Origin: Sandaracinobacter neustonicus
GTDB lineage: Bacteria; Pseudomonadota; Alphaproteobacteria; Sphingomonadales; Sphingomonadaceae
Direction: 5' to 3'
Length of the DNA stretch: 64,000 bases
Assembly (NCBI RefSeq): GCF_006385875.1
Contig: NZ_VFSU01000023.1
Location: 1 to 64,000 of the forward strand
This document shows, in pieces, positions 33,648 through 42,305 of this stretch (position 1 is its first letter; every line of letters begins with the position of its first letter). Position numbers and translations under genes: made by a program. The notes under the pieces were generated by a model, which made no database searches, was not told the DNA's origin, and was given only the letters and a program-made list of their open reading frames with translations.

Positions 33648-35240
33648 TTACAGCACCAGCTGCTGCGGGCGCGCCCGGCGCAGCCACAGCGAAACGAGCA
33701 GGCGGGTCACCGTCACGGCGGTGAACACCGAGGTGATGATGCCGATGATCAGCACCACGGCGAAGCCCTTGATCGGCCCGGAGCCGAACCAGAACATCAT
33801 CACGGCGGCGATCACATTGGTGACGTTCGCGTCGAAAATCGCGCGCGAGGCCTCTTTATAGCCCAGCTCGATGGACTGAACGAGTGCCTTGCCGCGTCGC
33901 AATTCCTCGCGGATGCGTTCATTGATCAGCACGTTCGCATCCACCGCCGCGCCGATGGTGAGCACGAAGCCCGCGATGCCCGGCAGCGTTAGCGTGGCCC
34001 CGATCAGCGTCATCACCGCGAAAATCAGCAAGCCGTTCAGCAGCAGCGCAACCACCGAATAGATGCCGAAACGGCCATAGGTGACGAGCATGAACAGCGC
34101 CACCAGCACCGTGGCCAGCACAGAGGCGATGGCCCCGGCGCGGATCGAATCCGCCCCCAGATCGGGGCCGACTGTGCGCTCCTCGATCACCTTCAGTTCC
34201 ACCGGCAGCTTGCCCGAGCGCAGCAGGATCGCCAGCTGGTTCGCGCTTTCCGTAGTGAAATTGCCCGAGATGATGCCCGAGCCGCCAAGGATCGGTTCAT
34301 TGATGCGCGGCGCGGAAATCACCTGATTGTCCAGAATGATGGCGAAGGGCTTGCCGACATTTTCCTGCGTCGCCTTGGCGAAACGCTTGCCGCCCACGCC
34401 ATCGAAGCGGAACGACACGACGGGCATGCCTTCCTGGAACGACGGCTGGCTGTCCACCAGTTGATCGCCGGTGATCAGCGCCCGGCGCTTCACCACCAGC
34501 ACCCCGCCATCGGCGTTGGGCACCACCTGGCTACCCGCGGGCGCACGCCCCTGCGCAGCTTCGGCCGGATCGGCTTCGGTATCGACCAGCTTGAATTCCA
34601 GCTTCGCCGTCTTGCCCAGCAGCGCCTTCAGCTGCTCAGGCTCCTGAAGGCCGGGCACCTGCACCACGATCCGGGTCTGGCCCTGACGGATGATGGTGGG
34701 TTCGCGGGTTCCCAGTTCGTCGATCCGGCGACGGATCACTTCCACCGCCTGCGCCATGGCGCGATCCGTTTCCTGCGTGATCCCGGCGGCAGACGGCCGC
34801 ACGGAAACCCGCGTGGAATCGGCCAGATTCACCTCGATGTCGCGCTGCGCGGAGAGTTGCCCCACCGGCTGCGACAGGCCGCGCATGGTTTCCACCGCCC
34901 GGTCCACGTCACCCGCGTTGCGCACGGTGAAGCTGACGGCCCCATTGGCAACCGACAGGTCCATATAGGGGATCGCCCCGCCGCTGGCGTCGCGCAGGCC
35001 CTGCCGCACCACTTCCTCCAGCACTTCCAGCCGCATCTTGCGAACGTCGGCCGGATCAGCCTCCAGCAGGATATGGCTGCCGCCCCGAAGATCGAGGCCA
35101 AGGTTCAGCTGACGGCTGGGGATGGGGCTGGGCAGGCTGGCGGCCTGCTGCTCGGACAGAAAATTGGGGGCGGCCACGATCGCGGCCAGCAGCATCGTCA
35201 GCGCGATGCCCCAGATCTTCCAGGGCGGGAAATCAAGCAT
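33648..35240 (-). CDS. secD: Protein translocase subunit SecD
   Basis: This 530-residue partner of SecF has a first helix at about 9-28, followed by LNLGLDLRGGSHILLE (about 46-61), the periplasmic head domain with VEVIRRRIDELGTREPTI, and the C-terminal membrane part with IGAAVDANVLINERIREELR. The length is normal for an alphaproteobacterial SecD. It lies between yajC and secF with gaps of 10 bp each. Confidence 0.97.
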   Translation of the reverse strand: MLDFPPWKIWGIALTMLLAAIVAAPNFLSEQQAASLPSPIPSRQLNLGLDLRGGSHILLEADPADVRKMRLEVLEEVVRQGLRDASGGAIPYMDLSVANGAVSFTVRNAGDVDRAVETMRGLSQPVGQLSAQRDIEVNLADSTRVSVRPSAAGITQETDRAMAQAVEVIRRRIDELGTREPTIIRQGQTRIVVQVPGLQEPEQLKALLGKTAKLEFKLVDTEADPAEAAQGRAPAGSQVVPNADGGVLVVKRRALITGDQLVDSQPSFQEGMPVVSFRFDGVGGKRFAKATQENVGKPFAIILDNQVISAPRINEPILGGSGIISGNFTTESANQLAILLRSGKLPVELKVIEERTVGPDLGADSIRAGAIASVLATVLVALFMLVTYGRFGIYSVVALLLNGLLIFAVMTLIGATLTLPGIAGFVLTIGAAVDANVLINERIREELRRGKALVQSIELGYKEASRAIFDANVTNVIAAVMMFWFGSGPIKGFAVVLIIGIITSVFTAVTVTRLLVSLWLRRARPQQLVL

Positions 35241-35250
35241 GGGGAAAAAC

Positions 35251-35604
35251 TCAGGCCTTGCTGTCGTTGGCGGCGGCCGGCGTTCCGCGCGGCGTCACGC
35301 TGGACAGCGTGCCCTTCAGCGCGCGGACCTTCACGGTGGGGGCCAGCTCGATTTCAAGTTCGGTATCCGTCACCTTGGAAACCTTGCCGATCAGGCCGCC
35401 GCCCGTCACCACTTCATCGCCCTTTTTCACGGCGTCCACCATGGCGCGGTGCGCCTTCAGCTTTTGCTGCTGCGGGCGGATGATGAGGAACCAGAAGATG
35501 CCGAACAGCGCCACCAGCGGCAGAATCTGCATCAGCATATAGCCGATGCCACCGGTTGCGGCGCCTCCGGCAGCGGCCTGGGCGTAGGCGGGGGTGGAAA
35601 ACAT
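35251..35604 (-). CDS. yajC: Preprotein translocase subunit YajC
   Basis: This 117-residue small membrane protein has one helix (about 22-42, LMQILPLVALFGIFWFLIIRP) followed by the conserved RPQQQKLKAHRAMVDAVKKG and VVTGGGLIGKV segments. It associates with SecDF. It is the first gene of the operon on the minus strand, so the promoter must lie in the 128-bp gap before the DUF815 gene. Confidence 0.96.
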   Translation of the reverse strand: MFSTPAYAQAAAGGAATGGIGYMLMQILPLVALFGIFWFLIIRPQQQKLKAHRAMVDAVKKGDEVVTGGGLIGKVSKVTDTELEIELAPTVKVRALKGTLSSVTPRGTPAAANDSKA

Positions 35605-35732
35605 GTCTGTCAGACCCTCATAAATGGTGCCGGGCTGTCGGCCCGGAAAATCGGCTGGAAATCGTCAAGTGGCCGCGCTTACACGTGGCGACACTCTTTT
35701 TCAAATGGGTTAGCTGCGGCTACAGGCAAGCC

Positions 35733-36545
35733 ATGCCCAACGAAATCGCCCCCATCCTGTTGCAAATCGCCCACAGCCTTAAGCTTCTGGCCCCGGATGC
35801 CACGCCAGAGGCAGACCCGGCGCTGGGAGACGCCTTCCGTTGGGATGGCCAGCGGCTGCACGCCGTGCCGCGCCTGAACGCCCTGCCGCTGAACCGCTTT
35901 GCCGGGGTGGACAGCCAGATCGAAGCGCTGCGCCAGAATGTCGGCGCGCTGGGCAAAGGCCTGCCCTCGCACGACATGCTGCTGTGGGGCAGCCGGGGCA
36001 TGGGCAAATCCGCGCTGGTGCGCGCGGTGGCGGCAGCCGAGGGCGTGGCGCTGGTGGAGGCTGCCGGGGATTCGCTCGCCACCCTGCCTGCTCTGTTCGC
36101 CCGGCTGCAAGCTGCCGGGCGGCCGTTCCTGCTGTATGTGGATGATCTTGCCTTTGCCGCGACCGATCCGCAGGTGCGCATCCTGCGCTCGCTGCTGGAT
36201 GGCGGCGTGGCGGAGCGGCCCGCGAATGTGCGCCTCGCTGTCACCTCCAACCACCGGCATCTGGTGGAGCGCAGCGCCGAAGACAGCCGCCACGCCCGCG
36301 ATTCCGCAGACGATCAGCTGGCGCTGGTCGATCGCTTCGGGCTGATTCTGGGCTTCCATGTGCCGGATCAGCAGACCTGGCTGGAGATGGTGCGCCGCCA
36401 TCTTCAGCCCGAAGGCCTTCCGCTGGACGAGACGGACGCCATCGCCTTCGCACTGGCGCGCGGCGGCCGTTCCGGGCGCACCGCATGGCATTATCGCACC
36501 GAATTGCTCACCCGCCGGGCCGCGACGGACGGTTCCGCAGAATAG
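35733..36545 (+). CDS. DUF815-family AAA ATPase
   Basis: This 270-residue ATPase has Walker A GSRGMGKS (about 90-97) and Walker B LLYVDDLAF (about 131-139). RHARDSADDQLALVDRFGL is the DUF815 signature near residues 188-206. The family is linked to chaperone-like or protease-loader roles, without a settled function. The start is ATG 35733, divergent from yajC; a longer frame overlaps the yajC promoter and is rejected. Confidence 0.88.
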   Translation: MPNEIAPILLQIAHSLKLLAPDATPEADPALGDAFRWDGQRLHAVPRLNALPLNRFAGVDSQIEALRQNVGALGKGLPSHDMLLWGSRGMGKSALVRAVAAAEGVALVEAAGDSLATLPALFARLQAAGRPFLLYVDDLAFAATDPQVRILRSLLDGGVAERPANVRLAVTSNHRHLVERSAEDSRHARDSADDQLALVDRFGLILGFHVPDQQTWLEMVRRHLQPEGLPLDETDAIAFALARGGRSGRTAWHYRTELLTRRAATDGSAE

Positions 36546-36555
36546 AGCTTGTTTC

Positions 36556-36599
36556 TGCAAACCATTCGCAATAGCTTTCCTGCGACTCATTCGCAGGAG
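36556..36599. promoter_or_regulatory. Tandem Fur-box-like sites
   Basis: Two related 19-20-bp blocks, TGCAAACCATTCGCAATAGC (36556-36575) and TGCGACTCATTCGCAGGAG (36581-36599), share CATTCGCA and are 25 bp apart. They resemble alphaproteobacterial iron (Fur-type) boxes. The second overlaps the ribosome-binding site of the next gene, so binding would block expression. Confidence 0.45.
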
Positions 36600-36605
36600 A
36601 TGCCC

Positions 36606-37010
36606 GTGCGTCCCGATCTCAGCATTCGCCAGTTCACCCCGCCGCCCGTGACCGCCCTTCCCGAAGACGCCCGTGTGCAGCTGAAAGCCGCCCGCATGTG
36701 GGTGATGCTGGCCCGGCATCAGCGCAACCCGAAGCCGGTGCTCACGGCGCTTCTGGGCAGCACCACGGCGGCCTTCTGCACACTGATGGAGGGCGTGGTG
36801 ACGGCATGGCCAGACGCCTTCACCACCTTCCCGCCCTGCGCCAGCCAGCTCGCGCCGGACGAAGCGACCTTCCTCGATCTTCTGGCCCACGCCGCTGACG
36901 GAGACGAAGCAGGCGCGCACGGCCTGCTGAACGACCTGCTGCCCCCCACAGACCGAATCCGCCTGTGGCAAGCCGCCATGCGCGCCGTGCCAGCCGGTTT
37001 CGCGTTCTGA
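36606..37010 (+). CDS. Conserved-type cytoplasmic protein of unknown function, possibly iron-regulated
   Basis: The 134-residue protein is mostly helical, has a Pro-rich N-terminus (RQFTPPPVTALPEDAR), and ends in AGFAF. It has no signal peptide or membrane helix, and I do not recognise the family. GTG 36606 is preferred because AGGAG lies 6 bp before it; ATG 36600 touches that site directly and is less likely, and TTG 36549 would run through the boxes. Tandem Fur-like boxes suggest that iron controls it. Confidence 0.6.
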   Translation: MRPDLSIRQFTPPPVTALPEDARVQLKAARMWVMLARHQRNPKPVLTALLGSTTAAFCTLMEGVVTAWPDAFTTFPPCASQLAPDEATFLDLLAHAADGDEAGAHGLLNDLLPPTDRIRLWQAAMRAVPAGFAF

Positions 37011-37091
37011 TCGGGCACGCCGCCCGGCGTGCCACACATTGCCATCCCCCTTCGGCCCGGTCTAGCAAGCGGGATCGAAGGGGAAACACAT

Positions 37092-39170
37092 ATGAAGATT
37101 CTCGTCGCGGCGCTGCTTGCGGCTGCCGCCGTTCCGGCTTTCACCACCCCGGCTGTTGCCGCCGCACCGGCCACCCTGCCTTTCCAGCCCGCCGATCTCT
37201 ACGATCTCGCGATGGTCGTTTCGCCCTCGGTGTCGCCCGATGGCACGCGGGTGCTGTTCACCCGCGTCACCTTCGATCGCACGCTGGATCGGCGAATGGG
37301 CGAATTGTGGCTCGCGCATCTCGATTCCTCGGGCAAAATCGTGGACAAGCGGTTGCTCGTCGCGCGCGATGTCTCGCCCCGGCAGGCGGCGTGGTCCCCC
37401 GATGGCAGCCGCATCGCCTATGTGGCGCAGGTGCTGGGCAAGCCACAAATCCATGTGCTGGCGCTGACAGACGGCGTGGGCAAGCCGCTCACCAGCGGAG
37501 AGACCAACCCCTCGCAGCCTGCATGGTCCCCCGATGGCCGCCGCATCGCCTATGTCGGCCGCATCGACGCCAAGCCGGTGACCATCCCCGGCCTGCCGGA
37601 AAAGCCCAAGGGCACAGACAGCGCCCCGGATGCCAAGATCATTTCAGACCTGTTCTGGCGCGCGGACGGCGCGGGCGAGATCAAGCCCGGTGCCACCCAT
37701 CTGTTCGTCGCCGACGCCGCCACCGGCACCATCACCCAGCTGACCACGGGCGACACCGACAAGGTGAATGACGACGGCGGCCTTGCATGGACGGGCGACG
37801 GCCGCGCCCTCATCGCCCCCTTCACCGCAGACCCGATCAACGGCCCGCGCGAAATTGACCTTTATTTGTATGAGGCGAAGGTCGGCGAAGGCGGCAAGGT
37901 GTGGCCGCCCGTGCAGCTGACGAACCGCCCCGGCAGCGAATATGATCCCGCCGTTTCGCCGGACGGCAAGACGGTCGCCTTCCTCGGCTCACCTGCGTCG
38001 GACCAGTTTTACGACATGCCCGAACTGTGGACCACCGGTGTTACACCCGGCAGCCCCATCACCCATGTCTCAAAGGCGCTGGACCGCCCCGTGGCCAGCA
38101 TGGACTGGGCCGCAGACAGCCGCAGCCTCGCCATCCTCTACAACGATGAAGGCACCCAGCGCATCGCCCGCATCGATGCCGCCACAGGCGCGACCAGCAT
38201 CCTCGTGCCGTCTGTGGGCGGCACAAGGCTCTATCTGCCCTCCTCCGGCGGGCAGGCCAGTTGCGTGAAGCAGATCTGCGCCTTCACCTCCCCGCTGACG
38301 GACCGCCCCGCCGGGCTGGGCATCGCCAGCGCCACCACCCAGACGGACTCGCTGGATTTCAACGCCGCCTGGGCCGCCACCCGCAAGGCCGCCCGCATCG
38401 AGGCACTCGAAGTCGCCTCCCGCGCAGACGGCAAGCGGGTGCAGGGCTGGATCGCCTTCCCGCCCGATTTCGACCCGAAGAAGCGTTATCCCGTCATCCT
38501 CGACATCCACGGCGGGCCGAACAGTGATTACGGCCCCTTCTTCTCCGTGACGCACAGCCTGTATGCCGCCGCCGGTTATCTTGTGCTCTACACCAACCCG
38601 CGCGGCTCCATCGGCTATGGCAACGCCTTCGCCAACGCCATCACCAACGCCTATCCGGGGCAGGACCATGACGACCTGATGACCATGGTGGATGTGCTGG
38701 CGAAGCGCCCCTATGCCGATGCGCGAAACCTGTTCATCGGCGGCGGCTCCGGCGGCGGCGTGCTGACGCTGTGGGCCATCGGCAAAGAGCCGGACAAGTT
38801 CCGCGCCGCAGTCGCCCTGCGCCCCGTGGTGGACTGGACCAATCAGGTGACGACCTCGGACGGCACCTCCTACTTCATGAAGCACTGGATGGGCGCGACG
38901 CCGTGGGAGAAGCCGGAGCTTTACTTCAACCGCTCCGTCTTCAGCCTTGCCGGGCAGATCAAGACGCCGACGCTGCTGATCACCGGCGAGAATGACTATC
39001 GCACCCCCATCGCCCAGACGGAGCAGATGTTCGGCGCGCTGAAACTGCGCGGCGTGGAAGCGGAAATGATCCGCCTGCCCGGCGCGGGCCATGGCATGGG
39101 CCGCCCCAGCCAATGGCTGCAATCCGTGCTGGCCCCGATCGACTGGTTCAACCAGCGCAAGGCGAAGTAG
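37092..39170 (+). CDS. S9-family prolyl oligopeptidase/dipeptidyl aminopeptidase, exported
   Basis: This 692-residue peptidase has a signal peptide (cleavage near AVAAA, about residue 25), a beta-propeller with repeated VSPDGTRVLF/WSPDGSRIAYV blades (about 40-400), and a C-terminal alpha/beta hydrolase domain. The catalytic triad is Ser553 in GGGSGGG, Asp635 in GENDYRTP and His667 in GAGHGMG. It would trim short peptides in the periplasm. GGGGA lies before ATG 37092; the longer frame from 37029 is less likely. Confidence 0.93.
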   Translation: MKILVAALLAAAAVPAFTTPAVAAAPATLPFQPADLYDLAMVVSPSVSPDGTRVLFTRVTFDRTLDRRMGELWLAHLDSSGKIVDKRLLVARDVSPRQAAWSPDGSRIAYVAQVLGKPQIHVLALTDGVGKPLTSGETNPSQPAWSPDGRRIAYVGRIDAKPVTIPGLPEKPKGTDSAPDAKIISDLFWRADGAGEIKPGATHLFVADAATGTITQLTTGDTDKVNDDGGLAWTGDGRALIAPFTADPINGPREIDLYLYEAKVGEGGKVWPPVQLTNRPGSEYDPAVSPDGKTVAFLGSPASDQFYDMPELWTTGVTPGSPITHVSKALDRPVASMDWAADSRSLAILYNDEGTQRIARIDAATGATSILVPSVGGTRLYLPSSGGQASCVKQICAFTSPLTDRPAGLGIASATTQTDSLDFNAAWAATRKAARIEALEVASRADGKRVQGWIAFPPDFDPKKRYPVILDIHGGPNSDYGPFFSVTHSLYAAAGYLVLYTNPRGSIGYGNAFANAITNAYPGQDHDDLMTMVDVLAKRPYADARNLFIGGGSGGGVLTLWAIGKEPDKFRAAVALRPVVDWTNQVTTSDGTSYFMKHWMGATPWEKPELYFNRSVFSLAGQIKTPTLLITGENDYRTPIAQTEQMFGALKLRGVEAEMIRLPGAGHGMGRPSQWLQSVLAPIDWFNQRKAK

Positions 39171-39199
39171 CGGGCGGGGGGGGAGTGCTGCGGCGCGCC

Positions 39200-39765
39200 G
39201 GGGGGTGTTTTTGCCTCCGGCGGGCAGGGCTCTGCCCTGCACCCGGCAGGGAAATGATTTCCCTGCACCCTCTAAGTTGGCGTTGCGCCCCAACTCCAAC
39301 GTCGTGTGAGTGATCAGATTCGATTGCCTGCGGCGCTACGAGGCCCTCTCCCCCTGCAAGGGGGAGAGATGGAGAGGGGGTGTCAACGGTTGGCCTGATC
39401 CACCAACCTCCCCACCGCTCAGCCTGAGCCCTGAGCCTGCCGAAGGGTCGAAGGCCACTGAGCAAACCCACCAACCTCCCCACTCCCACAACCGTCACCC
39501 CGGACTTGATCCGGGGTCCCGCTTTCCACCCGCAACGTTGGAGAAGAAAGCTGGACCCCGGATCAAGTCCGGGGTGACGAGTGGAGAGGTGGGTGGGATA
39601 CACCCCCAAGCCGCAGGCAATAACCCCCAACCTCGCGCCAGGCGGACAGCCACCACCCCAACCCCTCCCCTAAAGGAGGAGGGGCTAAAAAGTTCGGCGG
39701 TGCGAGCGGCGTCACGCCCCTGCCGGGGTGAAGGGGCAGAGCCCCTTCAAAAACGCTCCCGTAGT
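39200..39765. repeat. Mosaic intergenic repeat block (copy 1)
   Basis: The whole gap between the S9 peptidase and bactofilin genes is made of short modules that recur at 45.2, 48.9 and 59.9 kb. They are a GGGAAATGATTTCCC dyad, ATTCGATTGCCTGCGGCGC, a CTCTCCCCCTGCAAGGGGGA dyad, GGCCTGATCCACCAACC, a long palindrome, ACCCCAACCCCTCCCC with TAAAGGAGGAGGGGC, and GGCGTCACGCCCCTGCCGG. No coding sequence is supported. Confidence 0.8.
39493..39579. repeat. Palindromic intergenic repeat, type 2 (copy 1)
   Basis: Inverted arms containing CCCCGGATCAAGTCCGGGG and its complement, with a loop of about 33 bp, inside the mosaic block. The same element occurs at 49151. Confidence 0.82.
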
Positions 39766-39770
39766 CAGCC

Positions 39771-40190
39771 TCAGTTGCTCGCCACCAGCTCCACCTTCGG
39801 CGCGGCGTTGGCGCGGTGGGTAAACCGCCCGTCCACCTGCCCGCCCGGCTCGATCGTCAGCTTCTCATAGGTCACGTCGCCGGTGATGCGGGCGCTGGCT
39901 TGAATCACCAGCTCCTTGGCGTTGATGGAGCCGTCCACCGTGCCGGCAAGACGGGCGCTGTCGGCGGTCACCGCGCCGCGAATGACGCTGCCCGCGCCCT
40001 GCACAAGGCTGGCGCAGCTCACGTCCCCGTCCACCCGGCCGTCCAGATGCAGGTCCACCCCGGCGCTGATATTGCCGGTAACCGTCACGTCCGCGCCCAG
40101 CACGGAAAAGCTGCCGCCGGCAGCCGCTCTAGCTTGCGGAGACACGGCCGAGGACGCGTTCGCGGGCGTCTGCCTTGATTTCGAGAACAT
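39771..40190 (-). CDS. Bactofilin (polymer-forming cytoskeletal protein)
   Basis: This 139-residue bactofilin has a short Ser/Ala-rich N-terminal tail, then a right-handed beta-helix core (about 28-130) with the repeated hydrophobic-Gly pattern VLGADVTVTGNISAGVDLHL, VDGDVSCASL and GDVTYEKLTIEPGGQVDG. Bactofilins polymerise without nucleotide and often position cell-wall hydrolases. The gene overlaps the end of the M23 peptidase gene by 62 bp, a close coupling that supports a joint role in cell shape. Confidence 0.93.
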   Translation of the reverse strand: MFSKSRQTPANASSAVSPQARAAAGGSFSVLGADVTVTGNISAGVDLHLDGRVDGDVSCASLVQGAGSVIRGAVTADSARLAGTVDGSINAKELVIQASARITGDVTYEKLTIEPGGQVDGRFTHRANAAPKVELVASN

Positions 40191-41307
40191 TCGCGTTGGC
40201 CTCCAGAAAGCGACGGGGGTTGACGGCTTCGCCGTTCACACGGACTTCGAAATGCAAATGCGTGCCGGTGGAGCGGCCGGTAGAGCCCATGCGGGCGATT
40301 GCCTGGCCGGATTGCACCTCGTCGCCCACCTGGGCATTGAAACCGGCAAGGTGGGCATAGCGGGTGAGCAGGCCGTGCCCATGATCCACCTCCACCACAT
40401 TGCCATAGCCGGATTTCTGCCCGACGAAGCTGACACGGCCCGGCGCAGCGGCGCGGATCGGGCTGCCATGGGGCCCGCGAAAATCAATCCCCGCATGGAT
40501 GGCGCGCGCGCCGTTGAACGGGTCATAGCGGGTGCCGAAACCGCTGGTGATCTGCATGCCGTCCGCCGGGCTGCCCGACGGCACCGCGACCAGCAGCGAT
40601 TCCACCTGCTCCATGCGCATCAGTGTCGTGGCCAGCCGCTTCAGATCCGGGTCTCCGGGGGCGTCCTGCTTTGCCGTGCGCCACGGCAGGAAGGGGCCGC
40701 CCTGCGCCAGCCGGGCGGTGGGGCGAAGGCCCACGGCGGCCAACGCGGATTCGGCACGCGCGGTGCGGCGGGCGGCGGCGTCCGTCATCGCGGAGACCAG
40801 CTTCTGCTGCCGCGCGCCTGTGGACTTCAGCCTCTCGCTCGGGTCGATCACGGCTGCCACCGGCTGCACGTCTGCCTCTGCGCTGGCGGGTTGTGCGGTT
40901 GCGGGCGCAGGCTCTTCGGCCAGCGCGGCGGCGGCTTCCGGATCATCGCCGAAATGGGATTTGAACAGGCTTTCCAGCTGCTTCTGCCGCGTTTCCACGT
41001 CACTGGCGATCTGCTCGGCGGAGCGGCGCTCGGCTGCGACCCGCACTTCGGCCTGAGCGACGGCGACAGCGCGCTGCTCCATGTCCCGCGTCTGATGGCT
41101 GGTCCATGCCTGCCAGCCGATCAGCGCGGCGGTGCCCGTCAGCCACACGCCGGCGACGCCCAGTGCCGCCACGGCGGCCTTGCGCTGTGCGCCCGCGCCC
41201 AGCCGCAGATAGCGGACATGGCCGTCGGTGCGCACGATCAGCTCATGATCGCGAAACAATCTGTTCCATCGGCCGGAGAGAGAGTTCCGGCTGTCGAGCG
41301 CTGGCAC
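40129..41307 (-). CDS. M23-family metallopeptidase (peptidoglycan endopeptidase), membrane-anchored
   Basis: This 392-residue cell-wall hydrolase has a membrane helix at about 46-66 (VAALGVAGVWLTGTAALIGW), a coiled-coil stretch (about 70-125), and the LytM domain at about 255-365. Zinc ligands are His271 and Asp275 (HAGID) and His352 in HLHFEV, with catalytic His350. It would cut peptide crosslinks in the periplasm. The bactofilin gene that overlaps its 3' end is its likely localisation partner. Confidence 0.93.
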   Translation of the reverse strand: MPALDSRNSLSGRWNRLFRDHELIVRTDGHVRYLRLGAGAQRKAAVAALGVAGVWLTGTAALIGWQAWTSHQTRDMEQRAVAVAQAEVRVAAERRSAEQIASDVETRQKQLESLFKSHFGDDPEAAAALAEEPAPATAQPASAEADVQPVAAVIDPSERLKSTGARQQKLVSAMTDAAARRTARAESALAAVGLRPTARLAQGGPFLPWRTAKQDAPGDPDLKRLATTLMRMEQVESLLVAVPSGSPADGMQITSGFGTRYDPFNGARAIHAGIDFRGPHGSPIRAAAPGRVSFVGQKSGYGNVVEVDHGHGLLTRYAHLAGFNAQVGDEVQSGQAIARMGSTGRSTGTHLHFEVRVNGEAVNPRRFLEANANVLEIKADARERVLGRVSAS

Positions 41308-41502
41308 TGTCGGGAAGACCCTTTTTGGTTTGGTTAACTTGCCCTGTGTGCGCCGGACCTAGCAGCGCCCGCGTCACCATCCGAATCCCACCAGCTGAAT
41401 CCGTGACGAGTCGAAACAGAATCACGACAAGCGGCGGAACAATTCCGCCGCTTTCACCAACCAGTCAGGAAATCGCGTGGCTGAAAACGCCTGCGCGCAG
41501 CC

Positions 41503-42063
41503 TTAGCCCTTCAGCCGATCCGCATATTTCGCCATGAATTTCCGCATCTTGGGGCTGACAACCGCCGCGCAATAGGGATTTTTGTCACCGATTCGGTCGA
41601 AATATTCCTGGTGCTCGCCCTCCGCCACATACCAGGGGGCGGCCGGTTCCAGAGTCGTCACCACCGGATCGGCCCAATCCGCCTGCGCGCGGCCAATGGC
41701 CGCCTTCGCCTCCGCCTCCTGCTCGGGCGATTGCGGGAAGATCGCGCTGCGATACTGCGGCCCGATATCATTGCCCTGCCGGTTCAGCTGCGTCGGGTCA
41801 TGCGTGGCCAGAAAGATGTCCAGCAGATCGCGATAGGGGATCACCACCGGGTCGAACTCGATCTTCACCGCCTCGGCATGGCCGGTGTCTCCGCCGCAAA
41901 CCTGCTTGTAGCCGGGGTGCGCGACATGCCCGCCGGTATAGCCGCTCTCCACGCTGGCCACGCCGCGCAACCTGTCGAAGATCGCTTCCGTGCACCAGAA
42001 GCAGCCGCCGGCGAACACCGCCGTTTCAAGTTGCGCTGCATTGGGGGTGGAGGTGTTGGTCAT
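41503..42063 (-). CDS. msrA: Peptide methionine sulfoxide reductase MsrA
   Basis: This 186-residue enzyme reduces methionine-S-sulfoxide in proteins. The catalytic motif is GCFWCTE (Cys21). YTGGHVAHPGYKQVCGGDTGHAEA follows, split by conserved Gly residues, and resolving Cys residues appear as Cys56 in VCGG and Cys166 in NPYCAAV. Length and motif order match MsrA. It is cytoplasmic, and no msrB is adjacent. Confidence 0.96.
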   Translation of the reverse strand: MTNTSTPNAAQLETAVFAGGCFWCTEAIFDRLRGVASVESGYTGGHVAHPGYKQVCGGDTGHAEAVKIEFDPVVIPYRDLLDIFLATHDPTQLNRQGNDIGPQYRSAIFPQSPEQEAEAKAAIGRAQADWADPVVTTLEPAAPWYVAEGEHQEYFDRIGDKNPYCAAVVSPKMRKFMAKYADRLKG

Positions 42064-42305
42064 CTGTCTCTCCCGGCTTTCGGCGAGGCGAAGATGGGGA
42101 TGGCCTGCGCCTAGGGCAATGCCGCGCCCTTTCCGTGCGCCGATGCGGGCGGGTTCAATGTTGCCGACATGACTTTTTGGTTAACGTGCCGAAAACACCA
42201 TTGCAGTTTGATTACGAACGCGCTCAATTAACCTTAATGAGTCGCCCGGCGGGGGCCGGACCGGCGCTCATAAACCTGTATTGTAACCATCAAGGGGGTA
42301 CTTCG

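Noticed and set aside
35679-37037. A 452-codon minus-strand frame
   Set aside because: Antisense to the DUF815 ATPase and the following gene, both better supported by motifs and ribosome-binding sites.
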